Shown here: positions 54,439-61,647 of the stretch, piece after piece
Position numbering within the stretch: the first letter of the stretch is position 1
Layout of the letters: the number at the start of each line of letters is the position of its first letter
Source: Luteibacter aegosomaticola
GTDB lineage: Bacteria > Pseudomonadota > Gammaproteobacteria > Xanthomonadales > Rhodanobacteraceae
Reading direction: 5' to 3'
Length of the DNA: 64,000 nt
NCBI RefSeq assembly: GCF_023078475.1
Contig: NZ_CP095741.1
Location: 496,001-560,000 of the forward strand
Position numbers and translations under genes: made by a program
Notes under the pieces: generated by a model
What the model saw: the letters and a program-made list of their open reading frames with translations, nothing else
Told to the model about the DNA's origin: nothing
Databases searched by the model: none

Positions 54439-54879
54439 ATGCGTGTGCGCGGCTTCACGCTGTTTGAAATGCTGGCCGTCATCCTCCTGATTGGCCTGGC
54501 CGCGGCGGCAGTGTCCATCCCCGTCACCCAGGGCCTCGCCAGCGCGCGCGTGAATGCGGCTAGCGGTGAGCTGGCTGCCGCGTTGCGCTATACGCGCACG
54601 CAGGCCATCGTCAAAGGCGAAAGCCAGGCGCTCGAAGTGAATGTCTCGGCGGCGACCTATCACCCGCCGGGCAAGGGTGACGTGCACCTGCCGCGTGACA
54701 TGCGCGTGTCCATAACGAGTGCCCGTGAAGACCAGGCCAGCAGCACGACAGGCCGCATTCGTTTCTTTCCCGATGGCAGTTCCACGGGCGGCCGTATCAC
54801 CCTGAAGCGCGGCCAGCGCGAATGGCATGTCAACGTGGGTTGGCTCACGGGCGCGGTCAGCGTGGTGGCGCCGAGATGA
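54439..54879 (+). CDS. gspH: Type II secretion minor pseudopilin GspH
   Basis: 146 residues with a very short leader MRVRG before FTLFEMLAVILLIG (prepilin site, Glu at +5), then a GspH-type beta-rich domain with ALRYTRTQAIVKGESQALEV near 45-65. It sits between the major pseudopilin and gspI, and its stop overlaps the gspI start (ATGA). Confidence 0.9.
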   Translation: MRVRGFTLFEMLAVILLIGLAAAAVSIPVTQGLASARVNAASGELAAALRYTRTQAIVKGESQALEVNVSAATYHPPGKGDVHLPRDMRVSITSAREDQASSTTGRIRFFPDGSSTGGRITLKRGQREWHVNVGWLTGAVSVVAPR

Positions 54880-55301
54880 TCGTGCGCCGACTTCCCGCCC
54901 GCCGGCATACGCGTGGCTTCAGTCTGCTTGAGGTGATCGCTGCGATCGCCGTGCTCGCCATTGCCTTCGCGGCATTGATGCAGGTGGCCGGTAGCGCCAT
55001 GAGCCTGACGGCCCGGGCCAACGAACGGACCCAGGCGGCGCTGCGCGCACGCACCCTGCTCGATGGCGCGTTCATCGTCGATCCGCTGCAGGCCGGCAGC
55101 ACCGATGGCCGCTTCGACGATACCTATCGCTGGCAGCTCAACGTGTCGCCGTTCAACGTAGGCGATGCCCCGTCGGACGGTAACGGGGGCAACCGCTTGT
55201 TCCGGCTCGATCTGGATGTTTTCTGGGGTGATCCCAGCCACGAGCGCCGCGCGCACTTCTCCACGCTGCGCCTGGCTGGTGCACAGGGTGGTGCCCAGTG
55301 A
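54876..55301 (+). CDS. gspI: Type II secretion minor pseudopilin GspI
   Basis: 141-residue prepilin with processing site RG-FSLLEVIAAIAVLAIAF. It belongs to the tip complex with GspJ and GspK. The ATG at 54876 overlaps the gspH stop; a longer frame from 54822 lies inside gspH and would misplace the prepilin site. Confidence 0.9.
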   Translation: MIVRRLPARRHTRGFSLLEVIAAIAVLAIAFAALMQVAGSAMSLTARANERTQAALRARTLLDGAFIVDPLQAGSTDGRFDDTYRWQLNVSPFNVGDAPSDGNGGNRLFRLDLDVFWGDPSHERRAHFSTLRLAGAQGGAQ

Positions 55302-55963
55302 TCCGCGCGCGTGGCTTCAGCCTGATGGAGGTGCTGGCGGCGCTGGCGTTGCTTTCCATCGTGCTACTTGGCGTGTACTCGGGGATCAGTACGGCAGGCC
55401 GTATTGTCCGAAGTGGCGACCAGGCGATTGAGCGGATGGATGAAGTCCGTTCGGCGCAGGCTTATCTGCGCAGCGAACTGGCCCAGGCGCTGGTCATGCC
55501 ATTTGGCGAAACCGACGATGGTGATCCGATCGTCTTCCAGGGAGCCGCCGACAAGCTGACCTTTGTCGCTCCCATGCCGGGGTACCTCTCCCGGCTTGGG
55601 CCGCAGATGCAAACGGTATCGCTGGTCGAGGAGGATCACGGTAGCTACCGCCTCGAGGTCAGCCTGTACCTGCTACCGCCCGACGGTAGCGAGCCGAAAG
55701 CCCTGGGTGAGCCACAGGTGTTGATGCACGGGATTCGCAAGGGGGCATTCAGCTATCGCGGTGTGGATGACCAGAACAAACCCACGGATTGGCAGGCCTC
55801 GTGGGGCGATGGGCGGCGTACACCCTCGCTGGTGCGGATCGCGCTCGACGTGGACGGCCAGACCGTGTTTCCCACGCTGGTCGCACCCTTGCGCATAGAC
55901 CCCTCGGCGTCGCGCAACGGCTTCTCCCTTTTGCGTGGTTCGCGCAGGCCGGTGGTGCAATGA
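55298..55963 (+). CDS. gspJ: Type II secretion minor pseudopilin GspJ
   Basis: 221-residue prepilin, leader MIRARG then FSLMEVLAALALLSIVLLG. The soluble domain fits the GspJ family (ERMDEVRSAQAYLRSELAQAL...SYRGVDDQNKPTDWQASW). It starts with GTG at 55298, overlapping the gspI stop, and its own stop overlaps gspK. Confidence 0.9.
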   Translation: MIRARGFSLMEVLAALALLSIVLLGVYSGISTAGRIVRSGDQAIERMDEVRSAQAYLRSELAQALVMPFGETDDGDPIVFQGAADKLTFVAPMPGYLSRLGPQMQTVSLVEEDHGSYRLEVSLYLLPPDGSEPKALGEPQVLMHGIRKGAFSYRGVDDQNKPTDWQASWGDGRRTPSLVRIALDVDGQTVFPTLVAPLRIDPSASRNGFSLLRGSRRPVVQ

Positions 55964-56817
55964 GCGCGAAGCGTTCGCAACGCGGCGTGGCCCTGCTCAT
56001 CGTGCTGTGGGGCTGCACGTTGCTGGCGATCATGCTTGGCGGTTTCGCTGCGCTGGCGCGCACCGAAGGCCTGCAGGCGCGTTATCAGTTCGCGCAGACG
56101 CGCGCGCACTACGCGGCGGAGGCGGGCATCATGCGCGCTATCGATGGCTTGCAGACACCCGACCCGCAGGCGCGCTGGATCGCTGATGGACGTATGTATA
56201 CGTTCGCGTTCGACGATGCACAGGTAGCAATCACCATTGTCGATGAGGACGGCAAGGTCGATCTCAACGCGGCTTCGGCGGATGTCCTGACAGGCTTGTT
56301 CAAGGCAGCCGGTGTGGATGACGATCGCGCCACGAAGCTTTCCGGCGCCGTGCAGGATTGGCGTCGCCCCGGCGACGCCGCTTCGCCCAACGGTGCCAAG
56401 CGCCCGCAGTATGAAGCCGCGGGGCTGGACTACGGCCCGCGCAACGGCCCGTTCGCGACCGTGGAAGAAGCGCGCATGGTGCTCGGCATGGACGAGAGGG
56501 TATGGGCCGCCATCGCGCCGGCCATCACCATCTGGTCGGGCCGCGAACGGCCCAACACGGAACATGCGCAGCCTCTCGCGCTCGCTGCCATCCCGGGGCT
56601 GGACGGCTCGGGTGCCCAGGCGATTCTCGCCGCGCGCGCCCAGGCGGGTGGTGCGGCTGTCGCTGGCGGCAATGGTGTTACCCATACGATCCACGCGGAA
56701 GCGACGCTTGAGGACGGGACACGGAGTGCCCTGACATCAACGATCCGACTGCGTGGGATAAGATCCGGCAACCAGCCCTACGCGATATTGCGTTGGCGCG
56801 AAGGAGATACCGAATGA
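55960..56817 (+). CDS. gspK: Type II secretion minor pseudopilin GspK
   Basis: 285-residue tip pseudopilin. The leader ends QRG before VALLIVLWGCTLLAIMLGGFAALAR; as is characteristic of GspK, position +5 is not Glu. A helical domain follows with DEDGKVDLNAASADVLTGLF (helix-hairpin-helix-like) and a late AIPGLDGSGAQAILAARA segment. ATGA overlaps join it to gspJ and gspL. ATG 55960 is chosen over the open frame from 55789. Confidence 0.92.
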   Translation: MSAKRSQRGVALLIVLWGCTLLAIMLGGFAALARTEGLQARYQFAQTRAHYAAEAGIMRAIDGLQTPDPQARWIADGRMYTFAFDDAQVAITIVDEDGKVDLNAASADVLTGLFKAAGVDDDRATKLSGAVQDWRRPGDAASPNGAKRPQYEAAGLDYGPRNGPFATVEEARMVLGMDERVWAAIAPAITIWSGRERPNTEHAQPLALAAIPGLDGSGAQAILAARAQAGGAAVAGGNGVTHTIHAEATLEDGTRSALTSTIRLRGIRSGNQPYAILRWREGDTE

Positions 56818-57998
56818 CCGCCCTGCAGGATGCTTCCCAGCTACAGCTCGACCGCCTGCGCCGTGCCTGGCGCGGCAGTGCCTTGCCAGGCTTCCTGCGC
56901 TGGTGGGGTGGCGAGCTCGCCGGCCTCGTGCCGCCGCGCTGGCGCTATGCGTTCGCCGGTGGGCAGCAGTGGTACGCGCTGGAGCGCCAGGGCACGCGCT
57001 GGGTGCTTCGCCGTGCGGGTGAATCCATTCCCCTCGCCAGCGCCGACGATGCGGAGCCGGCGGAACAGCGTGCCACCGAACTGCAACGTGCTCTTGCGGC
57101 CAGCGATCCTGCCGATCGCTACATCGCACTGGTGCTTCCAGCCGCCCAGGTGCTCCGCCGTCGGCTGGTGATGCCTGTAGCGGCGCGCGACAACCTGCGC
57201 CAGGTCGTGGGTTTCGACCTCGACCGGCAGACGCCGTTTCGTGCCGCCGATATCCACTACGGTGTGCGCGACCTGGGTGAGGCAGCGGGCGAAGGCCGCT
57301 TTGCCGCGGAGCTCGCGGCGACGCCACGCGCCACGCTCGATCCTTTGCTGGATGAACTGGCGGGTCTCGGCATCACGCCGGATCGCGTCGATGTCGCCGA
57401 CGGTGCCGCGCTCGCCGGCCTGGATGTGTTGCCACCGCAGCGTGCGCCGCGCCGCGTCGATCGACGCCGTCGCCTCAACATCGCGCTGGTCGTCGGCATC
57501 GTCGTGCTGGCCATCGTGGCCATGGCTACCTGGTTGCACAATCGCGAGGCCACGCTCGATGCCATGCGCAGCGAGGTGGATGCGATGCAGGCCGATGCGA
57601 AACGCGTGAGCGCCCTTCGCCAGCGCCTTACGGAAAGTGCGGGAGCGTCGGGCTTCCTGGCCAGGCGCAAGGTGGAATCACCTGCGATCCTGCCGGTGCT
57701 GCGTGAACTGACGACGCGGCTGCCGGATGACACCTGGCTGGAGCGTTTCACGTTGAATGCCAGCGGCCAGATCGGTTTCCAGGGGCAGAGCCCGCAGGCG
57801 GCCAAGCTCATCGATGCGCTGAAGGGCGCAAAGACGATCGGAGAACCCAGTTTCCAGGGCACCATTCAGACGGATCCCACCTCAGGCAAGGAGCGCTTCT
57901 ACATGCAAGCCAAGGCATTGACGCCGAAGCCCGCCGCGGCAGCGAAACCGTCGGCACCCGCGCGCGCGGGCAGCGCGGCAAAGGGAGATGCGCCATGA
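56814..57998 (+). CDS. gspL: Type II secretion platform protein GspL (PilM/PilN-like)
   Basis: 394 residues: a cytoplasmic actin-like N-terminal region (about 40-220) that contacts GspE, one transmembrane helix (about 224-242, NIALVVGIVVLAIVAMATWL), then a coiled coil and a PilN-like ferredoxin fold (LPVLRELTTRLPDDTWLERFTLNASGQIGFQG, in pieces), with an Ala/Pro/Lys-rich tail. It joins gspK and gspM by ATGA overlaps. It is of the Xanthomonas type rather than the enterobacterial PulL type. Confidence 0.88.
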   Translation: MTALQDASQLQLDRLRRAWRGSALPGFLRWWGGELAGLVPPRWRYAFAGGQQWYALERQGTRWVLRRAGESIPLASADDAEPAEQRATELQRALAASDPADRYIALVLPAAQVLRRRLVMPVAARDNLRQVVGFDLDRQTPFRAADIHYGVRDLGEAAGEGRFAAELAATPRATLDPLLDELAGLGITPDRVDVADGAALAGLDVLPPQRAPRRVDRRRRLNIALVVGIVVLAIVAMATWLHNREATLDAMRSEVDAMQADAKRVSALRQRLTESAGASGFLARRKVESPAILPVLRELTTRLPDDTWLERFTLNASGQIGFQGQSPQAAKLIDALKGAKTIGEPSFQGTIQTDPTSGKERFYMQAKALTPKPAAAAKPSAPARAGSAAKGDAP

Positions 57999-58609
57999 TG
58001 GCACTCGGCAAGATGAAACCTGCGGAATCGCGCGCTGCGGCGGTGCTGCTGCTGGCCATCGTCCTCGTCGTCGCGTACTTCCTTTTCATCCATTGGTGGT
58101 TCGTCGCGCCGCAGCTGGCGATGGGCGACGAAATGGATGACTTGCGCGACACCCAGCGCCGCTATGCCACGGCGATCGCCGAACGGCCGCAACTGGAGAA
58201 GCGCCTTGCCGCCGTCGAGCAAGGGCAAACGCGCAGCGATGCCTTCCTTTCGGGCGATGACACCAATGCCGCCGCCGCAGGCCTCATGCAGCGCATCGTC
58301 GACGTGGCCGCCGCGCACAAGGAAGACGGCGCGTGCGACGTGGTGCAGAAGATGCCGGTGCCCAGCCAGGAGAAGGCGGGCGACCCGTACCGCAAGGTCA
58401 CCGTGAACATCAGCCTGCGCTGCCAGATGCAGCCGATGGCCGCCGTCCTTCACGATATCGAAGAAGAGGCGCCCTATCTCTTCATCGAGGATTTCAGCAT
58501 TTATCGCAATCCCGTCGCCGCGCGTAACGGCGGCAGCGCACCGCTGGAAGTGCAGTTCACCGTCTCCGGTTACATCCATGCCGCGCGCGCGGCAAAGGCC
58601 TCGACATGA
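57995..58609 (+). CDS. gspM: Type II secretion platform protein GspM (PilO-like)
   Basis: 204 residues, one N-terminal transmembrane helix (about 15-35, AAVLLLAIVLVVAYFLFI), a coiled-coil segment (about 45-80), and a PilO-like periplasmic domain with a cysteine pair (GACDVV and LRCQM). It partners GspL in the inner-membrane platform. The start is ATG 57995 (ATGATG); the first ATG overlaps the gspL stop. Confidence 0.87.
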   Translation: MMALGKMKPAESRAAAVLLLAIVLVVAYFLFIHWWFVAPQLAMGDEMDDLRDTQRRYATAIAERPQLEKRLAAVEQGQTRSDAFLSGDDTNAAAAGLMQRIVDVAAAHKEDGACDVVQKMPVPSQEKAGDPYRKVTVNISLRCQMQPMAAVLHDIEEEAPYLFIEDFSIYRNPVAARNGGSAPLEVQFTVSGYIHAARAAKAST

Positions 58610-59376
58610 ACGCCGCAGGCCAGCGTCGCCTGACGCCTATCCTTGCAGGTATCGCCATCGCCCTGGCGGGTACCACGGCTGCGTTCGCACTGGGCATCGG
58701 CCGCGGCGTGCATTGGGACGACCCCTCCGCCGCCGAGCCATTGCCGCCGATGCGCGCCGCCGCCATGCCCAAGCCCAGCCCGCTCGACCAGTATGCCGAG
58801 GTGTGGCAGCGTCCATTGTTCATGGCGGATCGCAAGCCGGTGGTCAATGCAGGCGGCGATGACGACAGCAGCAACATCGGTGACCTCGAGCTCACCGGTA
58901 TCATCATGACCTCCGACCTGCACATGGCCTTGTTGCGGGACAAAGGCAAGAACACCACGGTGCGCGTGAAGGAAGGCGCCGCGCTCGAGGGCCACTGGAC
59001 GCTCGCCTCGTTGACGCCGCGCAGCGCGGTCTTCGATAACGCCGGGCAACGCCGTGAACTCGCTCTCAAAGTGGCTGCGCCTGAGCCACTTGCCGGGCAG
59101 AAGCCGGGCACGCCGCCACCGCCAGGGCAGCAGCCGGCACGGCCCCCGCAAGCGTCCGCTGACGATGGCGTCCGGGTGATCCAGCCGCAGGGCGGTGGCA
59201 TGACCGGCCCCACGTTGCCCCACCCGCCAGGGGCCAACGGCGGCGAACGCAATGCGCCGCCGCGCCAGGACGATGCCGACCTTCAGCGGGCCCGCATCGA
59301 GGCATTGAAGCAAGCGGTGCAAAAGCGCCGGCTTGAACAACAACAGCAACAGCAACGCCAGCAGGATTCGCGCTAA
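58606..59376 (+). CDS. gspN: Type II secretion protein N (XpsN-like, GspC HR-type domain)
   Basis: 256 residues. An N-terminal membrane anchor (about 10-31) precedes a periplasmic homology-region-like beta domain (FMADRKPV...LELTGIIMTSDLHMALLRDKGKNTTVRV...SLTPRSAVF, about 75-145), as in GspC/XpsN proteins that contact the secretin. The C-terminal 100 residues are low complexity: proline-rich, then a helical tail ending in a glutamine tract. By position and domain it probably replaces GspC, which is otherwise missing from the operon. Confidence 0.83.
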   Translation: MNAAGQRRLTPILAGIAIALAGTTAAFALGIGRGVHWDDPSAAEPLPPMRAAAMPKPSPLDQYAEVWQRPLFMADRKPVVNAGGDDDSSNIGDLELTGIIMTSDLHMALLRDKGKNTTVRVKEGAALEGHWTLASLTPRSAVFDNAGQRRELALKVAAPEPLAGQKPGTPPPPGQQPARPPQASADDGVRVIQPQGGGMTGPTLPHPPGANGGERNAPPRQDDADLQRARIEALKQAVQKRRLEQQQQQQRQQDSR

Positions 59377-59418
59377 CCGGCGCACACGCGCCTTACCTCA
59401 TGGAAAGAGGAAACCACC

Positions 59419-61566
59419 ATGCAACGATTGACCCTGGGCATGGCCATCATGATGGCCATGGCGACGACCGGCTGCACGTCGAATCCGTCGCGCCTCTCTG
59501 GAAACCTTGAGCGCGAGGCACTCGAAGACCTCGCGCGTCCCGTACCTGACACCGCACCGCTGGTCACGACGATTGACGCCGATCCACCACGCAAGGTGGC
59601 GTCGTCCATCACGCGTGGAAGCGGCCAGTTCGTCATGCCGCAAGCGCTGAAAAAGCCGCGGCCCGACGTGAAAGGCGAAGGCACGCTCACGTTTAACTTT
59701 GAAGACCAGCCTGTCGAAGCCGTCGTCCGGGCGATCCTCGGCGATGTGCTCGATGCGAACTACGCGATCACGCCGGGCGTGCAAGGCACCATCTCCTTCT
59801 CAACCGCCAAACCCGTGGCACGAGAGCAGGCCCTGCCGATCCTCGAAACGCTTCTGTCGTGGACGGGCAATGCCCTCGTTCAGCGGGGCGACCGCTACGA
59901 CGTGGTGCCGCGGCGCCAGGCAGTCGCAGGCATCCTGGCGCCGCGCCTTGCCGCGTCGGCACCGCGTGACGGCCACGCGGCCCGGCTCTTTCCCTTGCGC
60001 TACGTATCCGCGAACGAGATGGAAAAGCTCGTCGCGCCGTTCGCCGCGCCGGACGCACTGTTGCTGGTGGATCCCGTCCGCAACCTCCTGGTCATGGCCG
60101 GCACGCCCGATGAGCTCGAAAACTATGCCGCCAGTATCGAAACCTTCGATGTGGATTGGGTCGGTGGCATGTCGGTCGGTGTGTTTCCCCTGGAGCATGC
60201 GACCACGAAGGAACTGCTGCCAGGCCTGGAGTCGGTCTTCGGCGCCAAGGGCAAATCGCCGGCCGCTGGTCTCGTGCGCTTCCTTCCGGTGGAGCGGAGC
60301 AACGCCATCGTCGTGATCGCGACGCAGCCTGCGTTCCTCGAGCATGTCGGTGAGTGGATCGAGCGGATCGACGTCGGTGGCGGCAACGCGCCACGCTTAT
60401 ATGTCTACGACGTTCGTAACCTGCCCGCCAGCGACGTCGCCAGGCACATCGGCCAGATCTATGGGGGTTACCAGGCGTCGGCGGTCGATCACGGCGGTAG
60501 CGTTGGTCCCGGCCTTTCGGCCACCACCTTCGACGGTGGCGAAGAAGACCTGGACGACGCGGCCGACCCGCGCTCACAAGGTCAGGGCGAAAGCGACAGC
60601 TCGTTCTACCAGCCACCCGAACCCCCCATCGGCCCGGCCACACAGGATGGCCTGCGCATAACGGCCGTCGACGCGAACAATCAGGTGCTGGTACACGCCC
60701 GACCCTCGCAGTGGGCGACCATTCGTGACGCGATATCGCGACTGGACACGTTGCCGCTGCAGGTGCAGATCGAAACACGGATCCTCGAAGTCTCGTTGCA
60801 GGACAACTTCCGTTTCGGCGTGCAGTGGTATCTGGAAGGCCTCGCGGGCAGCGGTGGCAACGGCACGCCTGCGCAACCAGGCAATAAGCAGGCGTGGGGC
60901 ATCGGGCGGCACCCGCCAGCGCGGGGTGGTGCGGACACGTTCTTCTATTCGTTCGTCAACAAGGATATCCAGGCCATCGTGCGGGCCATGGAAGAGGATA
61001 CGCATGCGCGTACGCTCTCCGCACCGTCGCTGGTCGTGGTCAATAACCGGCGTGCATCCATCCTGGTGGGTGACGAGGTGCCGGTGACGCAGACCTACGT
61101 GAACACGCAATTGGGTGGCAGCAATGAAGTAGGGCAGGTCACCTACAAGAAGACCGGCGTCATCCTCAATGTGCGCCCTCGTGTGAATCCCGGTGGCCTG
61201 GTCTATCTCGAAGTGGCGCAGGAGGTAAGCAAGGTGGGTGAGGCCGCGAATGCATCGGGCAATGCACCGATCGAGAAGCGCAAGCTCACGACCGAGGTCG
61301 CGGTGCAGAGCGGGCAGACGGTGCTGCTGGGTGGCCTGATTCGTGAACTGGGCGCGCATGGGCGTAGTGGCGTCCCCGGCCTCTCGCGAATTCCCGTGCT
61401 GGGCCACCTGTTCGGCAACCGCTGGGACAACAACCATCGCACGGAGACGATCGTGCTGATCACGCCCCGGGTCATCGCGAGCGCCGACGATGCCCGCCGC
61501 GTAGCCGATGACTACCGCAAGCGCTTCCGCTCCCTGGCGCCTTTCGCCAAACCCGACGAAGGCTGA
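59419..61566 (+). CDS. gspD: Type II secretion outer-membrane secretin GspD, lipoprotein form
   Basis: 715-residue secretin forming the outer-membrane channel. The signal peptide ends in a lipobox with Cys19 (MAMATTGC), so it is probably lipidated, as reported for XpsD. An N0-like domain (LTFNFEDQPVEAVVRAILGDVL) is followed by N1-N3 repeats (LRYVSANEMEKLVAPF and similar) and the secretin domain with VPVTQTYVNTQ and VQSGQTVLLGGLIRE. An acidic linker (EEDLDDAADPRSQGQGESDSS, in pieces, near 375-400) interrupts N3. GAGGAAA precedes ATG 59419. Last gene of the operon; a short REP hairpin follows. Confidence 0.95.
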   Translation: MQRLTLGMAIMMAMATTGCTSNPSRLSGNLEREALEDLARPVPDTAPLVTTIDADPPRKVASSITRGSGQFVMPQALKKPRPDVKGEGTLTFNFEDQPVEAVVRAILGDVLDANYAITPGVQGTISFSTAKPVAREQALPILETLLSWTGNALVQRGDRYDVVPRRQAVAGILAPRLAASAPRDGHAARLFPLRYVSANEMEKLVAPFAAPDALLLVDPVRNLLVMAGTPDELENYAASIETFDVDWVGGMSVGVFPLEHATTKELLPGLESVFGAKGKSPAAGLVRFLPVERSNAIVVIATQPAFLEHVGEWIERIDVGGGNAPRLYVYDVRNLPASDVARHIGQIYGGYQASAVDHGGSVGPGLSATTFDGGEEDLDDAADPRSQGQGESDSSFYQPPEPPIGPATQDGLRITAVDANNQVLVHARPSQWATIRDAISRLDTLPLQVQIETRILEVSLQDNFRFGVQWYLEGLAGSGGNGTPAQPGNKQAWGIGRHPPARGGADTFFYSFVNKDIQAIVRAMEEDTHARTLSAPSLVVVNNRRASILVGDEVPVTQTYVNTQLGGSNEVGQVTYKKTGVILNVRPRVNPGGLVYLEVAQEVSKVGEAANASGNAPIEKRKLTTEVAVQSGQTVLLGGLIRELGAHGRSGVPGLSRIPVLGHLFGNRWDNNHRTETIVLITPRVIASADDARRVADDYRKRFRSLAPFAKPDEG

Positions 61567-61572
61567 AAGACC

Positions 61573-61604
61573 CCTGTAGGGGCGCGCTCGCGCGCTCCTA
61601 CAGG
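61573..61604. repeat. Short REP hairpin, copy 5
   Basis: CCTGTAGGGGCGCG and CGCGCTCCTACAGG flank a 4-base loop: the outer ends of the REP family with the inner core deleted. It starts 7 bases after the gspD stop and may act as a transcript end. Confidence 0.8.
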
Positions 61605-61647
61605 TAAGCGGGCAGGCTGGGCCGGGGTTGCGTACCATACGCGGTGC

